From Syntrophobacterales bacterium (GTDB taxonomy: Bacteria; Desulfobacterota; Syntrophorhabdia; Syntrophorhabdales; WCHB1-27), in the NCBI GenBank assembly GCA_017881765.1, contig JADGQN010000319.1, positions 1 to 5,789 on the forward strand: a stretch of DNA of 5,789 bases. The letters are read 5' to 3'. The notes beneath the pieces are model-generated. The model was not told where the DNA came from, did not search any database, and saw only the letters and a list, made by a program, of their open reading frames with translations. Numbering within the stretch: the first letter of the stretch is position 1; every line of letters starts with the position of its first letter. The position numbers and the translations under genes were made by a program. Below are positions 1 to 5,697 of the stretch, in pieces.

Positions 1-10
1 GTAGTCGCCC

Positions 11-400
11 TCAACCCTTGAGCACATGTATGCCGAACACAAAACCTGGCGAGTCGCACTTGAGCACCGTAAAACGATGCTGCACGCCGGCAGGAATAAA
101 AACCGCAAACGGTGACTCCACCGTGAAGACCTCGTCTTCCATCTGCACTTCGATAACAACTGCCCCTTTGTTTTCCGCGGAAAAATATATCTCAGGATTG
201 TCGTCATGCACATGAGGCTCGGCATGGGGCGCCCGGACCATCTTGTTGGCGTCACTGCCGTTGATCCTGATGTTGACGCCGGGAAACATGCCGGGATAGA
301 TCCAGGAAGGAGCCAGGCTGTGGTGGCCGGGCATTTCGACGAAACGCGGAAGATCGGTAATCACGTATTGCTCATATTTACCGGGTACTCTTCGCTCCAT
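11..400 (-). CDS. small single-domain cupin protein
   Basis: A complete 129-residue protein of the cupin superfamily, small metal-binding beta-barrels. The first cupin motif is visible as H63-x-H65-x4-E70 (in PHVHDDNPEIYF). The second is PAGVQH, which supplies H108. These are the usual three-His/one-Glu metal ligands, so a metal site is likely intact. The first 55 residues hold a proline- and glycine-rich lead-in (YPGMFPGVNIRING) and no signal peptide, so it should be cytoplasmic. The ATG at 398-400 is supported by a GGAGG Shine-Dalgarno 7 nt upstream and by a promoter about 50 nt further up. It is transcribed away from all the plus-strand genes. Cupins this small range from sensor or sugar-binding proteins to dioxygenases and isomerases, and nothing here fixes the substrate. 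The family call is firm; the function is unknown. Confidence 0.88.
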   Translation of the reverse strand: MERRVPGKYEQYVITDLPRFVEMPGHHSLAPSWIYPGMFPGVNIRINGSDANKMVRAPHAEPHVHDDNPEIYFSAENKGAVVIEVQMEDEVFTVESPFAVFIPAGVQHRFTVLKCDSPGFVFGIHVLKG

Positions 401-406
401 GGTCTA

Positions 407-412
407 ACCTCC
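407..412 (-). promoter_or_regulatory. Shine-Dalgarno of the cupin gene
   Basis: On the minus strand the sequence reads GCACGGAGGTTAGACC-ATG. GGAGG sits at a standard distance and fixes the ATG at 398-400 as the start. Confidence 0.75.
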
Positions 413-446
413 GTGCTAAAGCCAGGATGGGTGCGCATCATTCACA

Positions 447-475
447 GTAATACCTTAATCCCCCATTAGGGTCAA
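447..475 (-). promoter_or_regulatory. sigma-70-type promoter for the cupin gene
   Basis: Read on the minus strand, TTGACC (470-475, five of six matches to the -35 consensus) is separated by exactly 17 nt from TATTAC (447-452, four of six matches to the -10 consensus). The predicted transcription start lies near 440, giving a leader of about 40 nt with the Shine-Dalgarno in place. The position, orientation and spacing agree with the downstream gene, but this is a by-eye motif call. Confidence 0.55.
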
Positions 476-508
476 CAACAACCGCGGATGAGCCCCTTCC
501 CCGGCGGC

Positions 509-540
509 GGTCCGTTCTCCTGTTAAGGACAGGACGGCCC
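509..540. promoter_or_regulatory. imperfect hairpin / inverted repeat in the divergent intergenic region
   Basis: TCCTGT (518-523) and ACAGGA (529-534) form a perfect 6-bp stem around a 5-nt TAAGG loop. The pairing can continue outward as CCG (512-514) with CGG (535-537) across a TTC bulge. It lies between two divergently transcribed genes, upstream of both, so it could be an operator. No T-run follows on either strand, so it does not look like an intrinsic terminator. The function is inferred only from position. Confidence 0.3.
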
Positions 541-612
541 TTCCGATAAACATTAGAATAGAGGGTGGAACCCGATAGGCGGGAGACGAGACGGAGACGA
601 AGAAAGAATGCC

Positions 613-1710
613 ATGCCGTTGAAAGAGATGCTCTTGGCAATGACCACGTTCCCGGCGCCATTCACTGAACAGACGGATGGCACACTGACGCTCGATTTTG
701 TCGCGGCAGAAAGAAAGAGCCTTCTCGCGAGCAAGAAGATCTCCTATCACTGCCGGGTGAGCATCGATGAGGGAGCGAGAACGATGCTCTTTTTTGAGAT
801 ACTTAAAGAGAGAGGAGCCGGGATTTCGGCAGGGGACGAAATGGGCCCGGGATTCAGTTTCAAGAAAGAGACGTATAGCGCGACGGGCAGCGAGAGGAGC
901 GGTAGTATCGAGGAGAGCTCACGATTGACAGGGAAGGGCTACTCCTTGTCCTTTGACTACGGCGCTGTGCGGGAAGCCGTGAAACGAGCGGCAGAGACCG
1001 CAGGCTACCAGTTTTCCGTCACGCTAAGGGAATCAGCCGTATCGAAGGGACCTGCCTCCGGGCAATCCGCGACAGGAGCTGCTTCCGGGTCAGGGGAGCG
1101 GATAAGGCCCGGCAGGTGGTATTACGGCCTGGCCTTTCTCATACTTGTCCTGGGAGGTGTAGTCTTCGGTCTTTCTCTGGCAGCCGGGATTCAAGGGGTC
1201 GCCGGTAATCTTCAGCGGATGGTCATGCCGCGAAGCTACTTCATCACCCTTCCCGAGGCAGGAAAGTACACCATCTTCCACGAATACCGAAGCTCCGTGG
1301 CGGGAAAGGTCTTTGCCACGAACAATGTCGACCTTTCGGACATGAGAGTGTCGCTTGTCGCGAAAGCAACAGGAGAGCAGGTGAGGCTCGTGCCCCCCTC
1401 GGCATCCTATTCGTACTCGTCCGGGGTTTCCGGGACGTCGATGATGGAGTTCGATATACGGAAACCGGGTATCTACCAATTCTCGGCCTGGTATGCGAGG
1501 GGCGCGGGGCCAGAGGTCGTCTTCGCGATAGGAAGAGGATTCGGCGATAGAGTGTGGGGCGCCGTAGCGCAGAGCCTCGCAGTATTGCTCACGGCAGTCG
1601 GTCTTTCTATCTTGACGGCTCTTGTCGTATTTTTCAAGAGAAGAAAGGCCGGGAGAGCCGGGCAGTTCCTGTCAGGAGCAGAAGAGGCGTCCGCTATCGA
1701 GCCCCGGTAG
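613..1710 (+). CDS. uncharacterised membrane protein with two transmembrane segments
   Basis: I do not recognise a named family. From the ATG at 613 the protein has 365 residues. Residues 1-140 look like a soluble alpha/beta domain (LTLDFVAAERKSLLASKKI; a Gly/Ser-rich loop; then a helix near FDYGAVREAVKRAAETAGY). A low-complexity Ser/Gly/Ala linker follows at about 143-163. A strongly hydrophobic segment spans about 169-194 (YGLAFLILVLGGVVFGLSLA). A beta-rich region of about 120 residues comes next (FITLPEAGKYTIFHEY, KPGIYQFSAWY), then a second hydrophobic segment at about 315-341 and a basic tail (FFKRRKAGRAG). By the positive-inside rule the N-domain and tail are cytoplasmic and the beta domain is outside. 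The frame is also open to a GTG at 565, but that adds only an Arg-rich stretch, and a possible -10 (TAGAAT, 554-559) would start transcription at about that codon. ATG 613 is therefore preferred, although its Shine-Dalgarno is weak. Confidence 0.75.
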   Translation: MPLKEMLLAMTTFPAPFTEQTDGTLTLDFVAAERKSLLASKKISYHCRVSIDEGARTMLFFEILKERGAGISAGDEMGPGFSFKKETYSATGSERSGSIEESSRLTGKGYSLSFDYGAVREAVKRAAETAGYQFSVTLRESAVSKGPASGQSATGAASGSGERIRPGRWYYGLAFLILVLGGVVFGLSLAAGIQGVAGNLQRMVMPRSYFITLPEAGKYTIFHEYRSSVAGKVFATNNVDLSDMRVSLVAKATGEQVRLVPPSASYSYSSGVSGTSMMEFDIRKPGIYQFSAWYARGAGPEVVFAIGRGFGDRVWGAVAQSLAVLLTAVGLSILTALVVFFKRRKAGRAGQFLSGAEEASAIEPR

Positions 1711-1839
1711 GCAACTCCGGGTCACAAGATTGTTGAACTCCTGGATTTCCTCGAGCCACTTCAATTTATCTTCCGTTGGCAGCTTCAGGTATTCCGGAAT
1801 TTGTTCATCTTCGAGTGTGTACGAGAATTCTTCAGTCAT
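1672..1839 (-). CDS. small 55-residue protein, antitoxin-like, probably 3'-truncated
   Basis: A minus-strand frame of 55 codons begins with an ATG (1837-1839) preceded by GGCAGGAAGCG, a plausible Shine-Dalgarno, and ends at a TGA (1672-1674). The N-terminal part reads like a real protein: a short acidic start, then IPEYLKLPTEDKLKWLEEIQ at residues 14-33. To my recollection, the pattern 'EYLKLP-x-E-x-KL-x-WLEE' is typical of a group of small, mostly unnamed proteins often encoded beside nucleotidyltransferase- or PIN-type toxin genes. From about residue 39 (near position 1722) the resemblance stops. The last 13 or so codons are antisense to the 3' end of the membrane-protein gene, which suggests the original C-terminus was lost. 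No partner gene survives upstream, because the TAXI fragment begins about 20 nt away. The coding call is moderately sure. The antitoxin role is inference only. Confidence 0.5.
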   Translation of the reverse strand: MTEEFSYTLEDEQIPEYLKLPTEDKLKWLEEIQEFNNLVTRSCLPGLDSGRLFCS

Positions 1840-1860
1840 CGCTTCCTGCCGCTAATTCTT

Positions 1861-2616
1861 TTGCGCATGATGCAACGGGAGGCGGCGAACAAGGAAGCTT
1901 TCGGGATTTTCAGCTGCGATGAAGGCTGGCGGGCGTATAAAGGCGAGGCAGATTTTAAGGGTAGACCCTTCACGGGTCTGCGCGCCGTCGTTTTTAATAT
2001 GGCGACAGACCTTTACTTCGTTGTTCCTGGCAATTCCCCCATCAAGTCTTACGCCGATGCAAAAGGAAAGCGGATTGCTATGGGCGGCCCCGGCAGCGGT
2101 CCGGCGAACACTGCCCATTTCCTGCTTGAGCAACACGGGGTCCAGAAGAAGGACTTCAAACCTTACTACTTTACCTACAAAGAGACAGTAGAGGGTCTCC
2201 AGGATGGGAGCCTCGATGGTGGGTTTTTGGCCGGCGGGTATCCTATTTCTTCTTATTCCGAGCTTTCTACCAGGCAAAGCGTAAGGATTGTCCCTGTCGA
2301 CGAGAAGATTCTAAAAAAGATTATCAGCGAGCATGCATACTACTACGCCACCGTCGTTAAGGCCGGTTCCTACAAGGGTCTGGACCAGGACACGCCGATT
2401 CTGGGATGGGGCACCGCGGTCTGGGCGCACGCCGGGATGAGCGACGACCTCGTGTACAGGTTCCTGAAGAACTTGTTCGACCACAGGCAAGAATACTACC
2501 AAATCCACACGGCGGCAAAAGACATGCAGCCCGAGGTTGTTACCAAGGGCATTACGGTACCTTTCCACCCGGGGGCGGAGAAGTATTTCAAAGAGATGGG
2601 GTGGTTCAAGAAATAG
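1861..2616 (+). pseudogene. TAXI-family TRAP transporter solute-binding protein, 5'-truncated
   Basis: This is the C-terminal three quarters of a TAXI-type extracytoplasmic solute-binding protein, the part of a tripartite TRAP transporter that captures organic acids or similar solutes. Visible family features are: GIFSCDEGWRAYKG near the start (the usual 'aFvqsDvayeAy' position); PIKSYADAKGKRIAMGGPGSGP followed by a helix; GLQDGSLDGGFLAGGYP; a Tyr-rich AYYYATVVKAGSYKGL; and ITVPFHPGAEKYFKEMGWFKK at the C-terminus. Family members run to roughly 320 residues with a signal peptide. Here homology seems to begin at LRMMQRE (about 1861), so the signal and about 70-90 residues are missing. The frame is open back to 1801, but that stretch is antisense to the small minus-strand gene. 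The only Met starts (1867, 1870) have no Shine-Dalgarno. No DctQ/DctM membrane subunit is nearby. Without a signal it could not reach the periplasm, so a relic is the best reading. If expressed from ATG 1867 it would have 249 residues. Confidence 0.72.
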
Positions 2617-2657
2617 CTGGAGACCACTTGACCGGACCTGAAACTGGGGAAACTCCA

Positions 2658-2687
2658 GAACACGAATTACCTGAACACGAATTACCT
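2658..2687. repeat. perfect tandem duplication of a 15-bp unit
   Basis: GAACACGAATTACCT occurs twice head to tail with no mismatch (2658-2672 and 2673-2687), 41 bp after the TAXI stop codon. It ends where a TTGACA hexamer begins. No third copy is visible. Two identical copies suggest a recent slippage duplication rather than a conserved iteron. Confidence 0.85.
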
Positions 2688-2715
2688 TGACAGCTCGCTT
2701 TCTTTTTGCTACCGT
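2687..2715 (+). promoter_or_regulatory. possible promoter of the molybdopterin oxidoreductase operon
   Basis: A perfect -35 hexamer TTGACA (2687-2692) is followed after 17 nt by TACCGT (2710-2715), which matches the -10 consensus at only three of six positions. Transcription from here would start near 2722 and leave a leader of about 90 nt before the AAGGAG at 2801. A poor -10 is compatible with an activator-dependent promoter, but that is speculation. Confidence 0.3.
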
Positions 2716-2774
2716 TGCGTAGAAACAGGGTCAAGGGTTCCGGTCGGGGAAAAGACCTTTTTCGCGATATGCGG

Positions 2775-2789
2775 GTGGCGCTACGCCAC
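2775..2789 (+). promoter_or_regulatory. short perfect hairpin in the operon leader
   Basis: GTGGCG (2775-2780), loop CTA, CGCCAC (2784-2789) makes a GC-rich 6-bp stem. It can be extended by one G-U pair in RNA. It ends 11 nt before the AAGGAG ribosome binding site and is not followed by a T-run, so it is not an intrinsic terminator. It could be an operator or an mRNA structure affecting translation. The chance of a random occurrence is not negligible. Confidence 0.3.
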
Positions 2790-2800
2790 TACACCATCCT

Positions 2801-2806
2801 AAGGAG
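2801..2806 (+). promoter_or_regulatory. Shine-Dalgarno AAGGAG placed before an ATT codon
   Basis: A perfect AAGGAG is separated by 5 nt (CTGCA) from ATT at 2812, the fourth sense codon after an in-frame TAA (2800-2802). From there the frame stays open to 5163. No ATG, GTG or TTG start at a suitable distance could use this site in that frame. It is the main evidence for starting the oxidoreductase at 2812. Confidence 0.6.
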
Positions 2807-2811
2807 CTGCA

Positions 2812-5163
2812 ATTCCCATCGTTCCTCAGCAAACCTCCTGCCAGCACTGTGGAAAACCGTTCATTCCTGTCAAAACACTCAACGCATTAACCGCGCTTGC
2901 CAAAAAGAAAGGCCTCGACGAGTCGAATTCCCGTCTCTTCCTCTGCCCGGCTTGTAAATCGCAGACATTAGCCGAGGGCCTGCTGGGACAAAGGCTCGAA
3001 AGAGTGGAGCCGGTAAAACACGCGCCAAAGCGCAGGCGGGAGAAGATGGAAACGGTAAAGCACGATACCCTGCGCGGAACGACGGCGTACAAGAGCGAGT
3101 GCTTCATCTGTAACCAAGGATGCGACGCGCGCGTCCACGTGAAGGACGGAAAGGTAGTACTGATCGAAGGTGATCCGAGCTCGCCGGTAACGAAAGGTAC
3201 ACTCTGCGCCAAGGGCCTCGCCTCGAAAGGGATACTCTACCACCCTGACCGCCTGCTCTATCCCATGAAACGCGTAGGAAAGCGCGGAGAGGGGAAATGG
3301 GAGCGGATCTCCTGGGATGAAGCTTACGATACCATCGTTAGGAATCTTACGTCAGTTGAGAAAAAACATGGCCCTGACGGGGTTCTGCTTGCCACAGGGA
3401 CAAACCGCGGGTGGGTGGGCTACTTCACGAGATTTGCCAATGCTTACGGCAAACAGTGTATGGGACCCGGCATCGCCCAGTGCTGGTTCCCCAGGATGAC
3501 CGCAGGTATACTGGCACTTGGTTCGCCGGCTCTCGAAAATCCTTACTATGAAGGTTCCAAGTGTCTCCTCGTCTGGGGAGTTAATCCGACAAGCACCTGG
3601 CCGGCCAAAGCCGTAAGCATGATGGAAGCCCGCTCCAGGGGGGCAAAGATGATCGTGGTTGATCCTTTGCTCTGCGAGACAGCCTCCAAGGCGGACCTGT
3701 GGCTCCAGCTCAGGCCGGGGACTGATGCAGCCCTTGCGCTCGGTATGCTCCACGTCATCATCGAAGAGGAGATATACGACAAGGGATTTGTGGATCGCTG
3801 GTGCTTCGGCTTCGATGAATTTAAGAAACGTGTAAAGGAGTATCCTCCGGAAAGGGTAGCGCAGATCACGTGGGTTCCCGAGCACCTCATCAGGGATGCG
3901 GCCAGGTTGTATGCCCTTACCAAGCCGGCTTCAATAACGGAGTGTCTTGCAATCGATCAAAACGCCGACACCATCTCCACCACGCGCTCACTCTCCATCC
4001 TTGCCGCCATCACCGGAAACATTGATGTGCCGGGCGGCAATGTGATCAGCATGCCGAAGAAACATCTTGAAAGGAAAGTGGAGTCAGGCCTTGACTATTT
4101 AACGAAGGAGCATCACGAAAAGCGGTTGGGCAGCCGGGAGTATCCGTTTCTTGCAGGCGAGGCGTGCGTGATGCCGTCGCCTTCCGCCCACAATTACACG
4201 GTCTGGCAGGCAATGCTCACGGGCAAGCCTTACCCCGTGCGGGCGGTCTATTGCCATGGCAACAATATGCTCGTCGCCTACCCGAACACGCCGATGGTTA
4301 CCGAAGCCTTGATGAGCCTCGATTTTTTTGTGGTGGCCGATCTTTTCATGACCGATACGGCCAGGATTGCTGACATCGTTCTGCCATGCGGAAGCTGGAT
4401 GGAGAGAGGCGGTGTTGCCCTGCACGATCAGACTTCGTTCAATGGAATCCATCTTCAGCAGAAGCTTGCCCAAATCGGTGAGTGCCGCACCGACTACACG
4501 GTGCTCAACGAGCTTGCAGCAAGGCTTGGTTTTGGTGAGCGCATGTTCCCGAGCGACGACGCCTATTTCGATTTTCTTCTTAAACCCTCGGGGATCACGT
4601 ATGAAGAGTTGAAGAAGAAGGGCCGCATCTCCATTCCCGACACCTTCAAGAAATACGAGACGAATGGTTTCAACACGCCCTCTCGAAAGGTCCAGATATA
4701 CGACCCCCGTCTCGAGGAGCTCGGCTTTGATCCGTTGCCCGCATACCGCGAGCCCACCGAGAGCCCTGTCAGTAACCCTGGGCTAGCCAAAGAATATCCG
4801 CTGATCATGACGACGGGGGGCAGGGTTCCCGTGTTCCGCCATTCCGAGTTGCGCAACATTCCGGTGCTGAAGGAGATCGTGCCGGAACTCCTCGTGACCA
4901 TTAACCCGGAGACGGCAAGCCGGCTTGGTATCGGCGACAACGATTCCATCATCATAGAATCGCCGCGGGGACGGATGGAAGCAAGAGCGTCTCTTACCGA
5001 AGGCATCGACCCCAGGGTCGTCCAGGTGCCGAGCCACTGGCCGGGCAAAAACAACGTGAATCTCCTCACGGACAATAAAGCGTGCGCACCGATGATCGGG
5101 AGCGCCCAACTGCGGTGCCAGCTCTGCAGGATACGCAAGAAAGAAGAGGACGGCGTTGGATAG
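2812..5163 (+). CDS. molybdopterin (Mo/W) oxidoreductase, catalytic subunit, with N-terminal zinc-ribbon-like extension
   Basis: This is the large subunit of a DMSO-reductase-superfamily enzyme, carrying a bis-pterin Mo or W centre and one [4Fe-4S] cluster. From ATT 2812 it has 783 residues. Residues 1-64 hold C10-x2-C13 and C45-x2-C48 around a basic helix, a probable Cys4 metal site. The cluster motif is C97-x2-C100-x3-C104-x27-C132, followed by the usual Lys134. In GPGIAQCWFPR, C224 occupies the metal-ligand position. Pterin-binding landmarks follow: WGVNPTSTWPAKA, GAKMIVVDP, GNIDVPGGN, DTARIADIVLPC-SWMERGG. A C-terminal dinucleotide-binding domain (TTGGRVPVFRHSELRNIP, then PSHWPGKNNVN) comes last. 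No twin-arginine signal is present, so it should be cytoplasmic. Conventional starts are GTG 3004 (719 residues) and ATG 3046 (705 residues, AGGCGGGAG close by); both keep the whole catalytic core. Relatives include thiosulfate/polysulfide reductases and acetylene hydratase, and the substrate cannot be told. The next gene overlaps by 8 bp and encodes its likely electron-transfer partner. Confidence 0.92.
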   Translation: MPIVPQQTSCQHCGKPFIPVKTLNALTALAKKKGLDESNSRLFLCPACKSQTLAEGLLGQRLERVEPVKHAPKRRREKMETVKHDTLRGTTAYKSECFICNQGCDARVHVKDGKVVLIEGDPSSPVTKGTLCAKGLASKGILYHPDRLLYPMKRVGKRGEGKWERISWDEAYDTIVRNLTSVEKKHGPDGVLLATGTNRGWVGYFTRFANAYGKQCMGPGIAQCWFPRMTAGILALGSPALENPYYEGSKCLLVWGVNPTSTWPAKAVSMMEARSRGAKMIVVDPLLCETASKADLWLQLRPGTDAALALGMLHVIIEEEIYDKGFVDRWCFGFDEFKKRVKEYPPERVAQITWVPEHLIRDAARLYALTKPASITECLAIDQNADTISTTRSLSILAAITGNIDVPGGNVISMPKKHLERKVESGLDYLTKEHHEKRLGSREYPFLAGEACVMPSPSAHNYTVWQAMLTGKPYPVRAVYCHGNNMLVAYPNTPMVTEALMSLDFFVVADLFMTDTARIADIVLPCGSWMERGGVALHDQTSFNGIHLQQKLAQIGECRTDYTVLNELAARLGFGERMFPSDDAYFDFLLKPSGITYEELKKKGRISIPDTFKKYETNGFNTPSRKVQIYDPRLEELGFDPLPAYREPTESPVSNPGLAKEYPLIMTTGGRVPVFRHSELRNIPVLKEIVPELLVTINPETASRLGIGDNDSIIIESPRGRMEARASLTEGIDPRVVQVPSHWPGKNNVNLLTDNKACAPMIGSAQLRCQLCRIRKKEEDGVG
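5145..5150 (+). promoter_or_regulatory. Shine-Dalgarno deciding a TTG start
   Basis: AGAGGA lies 5 nt before the TTG at 5156, inside the last codons of the oxidoreductase gene. It supports TTG as the start of the iron-sulfur subunit. The first cluster cysteine follows at residue 12, as expected for the family, and the next in-frame Met would fall after the first cluster motif. Confidence 0.65.
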
Positions 5164-5695
5164 CATCCTTCTCATTGATCTGGACAACTGCGTCCGCTGT
5201 CACGCATGCGAAGTCGCGTGCCGCGAAGAGCACAATTTAGCCTTTGAGGGCGGCCCCAGATGGTGCCGGATCATGACTGTCGGGCCCAGACAGGCTGCGG
5301 GTGAGCTCCAGATGGACTTCATCCCTGTCATGTGCTTTCACTGCGATGAGCCCGCTTGTGCCGAGTTCTGTCCGGTCGGGGCCATATCGAAAGGGGAAGA
5401 CGGCGTGGTGCTTGTCGATGAGGATGTGTGCACCGGCTGCAGGCTCTGCGTTTATGGGTGCCCGCACGGTGTTATGGCTTACAACGAGGCAACGCGTACG
5501 GCCGGCCACTGCGACCTCTGCGCCGTTCGTCGCTCGGGAGGCCTGGAACCTTCCTGCGTACAGCATTGCATCGGCGGGGCTCTTCAATGGGTTACACCTG
5601 AGGAGCTTGCCACAATAACACGTGGAGAACACACGCTTATGCTGGGCCGGACCTGCTACGTCTCAAGTAAATGGAACCTGCAGCATGACGTGTGA
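5156..5695 (+). CDS. 4Fe-4S ferredoxin-type electron-transfer subunit (DmsB/PhsB/NrfC-like)
   Basis: A 179-residue iron-sulfur protein of the type that carries electrons to or from molybdopterin catalytic subunits. Sixteen cysteines fall into four groups: C12-x2-C15-x2-C18-x3-C22; C60-x2-C63-x4-C68-x3-C72; C92-x2-C95-x2-C98-x3-C102; C119-x2-C122-x11-C134-x3-C138. This fits four [4Fe-4S] clusters, with none of the ligands missing. The length is normal for the family. No signal peptide or membrane segment is visible, so it should stay in the cytoplasm with the large subunit. Its TTG start overlaps the upstream stop codon region by 8 bp, pointing to co-transcription and translational coupling. 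No NrfD/PsrC/DmsC-type membrane anchor follows; the next gene is on the other strand. The electron donor or acceptor is therefore probably soluble, which is an inference. Confidence 0.93.
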   Translation: MDSILLIDLDNCVRCHACEVACREEHNLAFEGGPRWCRIMTVGPRQAAGELQMDFIPVMCFHCDEPACAEFCPVGAISKGEDGVVLVDEDVCTGCRLCVYGCPHGVMAYNEATRTAGHCDLCAVRRSGGLEPSCVQHCIGGALQWVTPEELATITRGEHTLMLGRTCYVSSKWNLQHDV

Positions 5696-5697
5696 TA

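Noticed and set aside
565..612. GTG-started N-terminal extension of the membrane protein, rich in arginine
   Set aside because: No Shine-Dalgarno at usable spacing, a possible -10 box ends just before it, and the added residues (RRETRRRRRK) look like translated purine-rich leader rather than protein.
2617..2658. CTGGAG / CTCCAG inverted repeat just after the TAXI stop codon
   Set aside because: Only 6 bp with a 30-nt loop and no T-run; likely chance.
2658..2687. Tandem repeat considered as iteron or start of a CRISPR array
   Set aside because: Only two directly adjacent copies of 15 bp without spacers; a simple duplication explains it.
2742..2762. GGTC / GACC followed by five T, a terminator-like shape after the TAXI relic
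   Set aside because: The stem is only 4 bp with an 8-nt loop, too weak for a credible intrinsic terminator.
2706..2957. Plus-strand open frame overlapping the start of the oxidoreductase
   Set aside because: It is in a different frame from the CxxC-bearing sequence, has no ribosome binding site and gives an Arg/Ser-rich translation without recognisable features.
3352..3885. Long minus-strand open frame opposite the oxidoreductase gene
   Set aside because: It lies wholly antisense to a well-supported coding region, and its translation shows no domain or composition typical of a real protein. The same holds for the minus-strand frame at 4563-5138 and the others within the operon.
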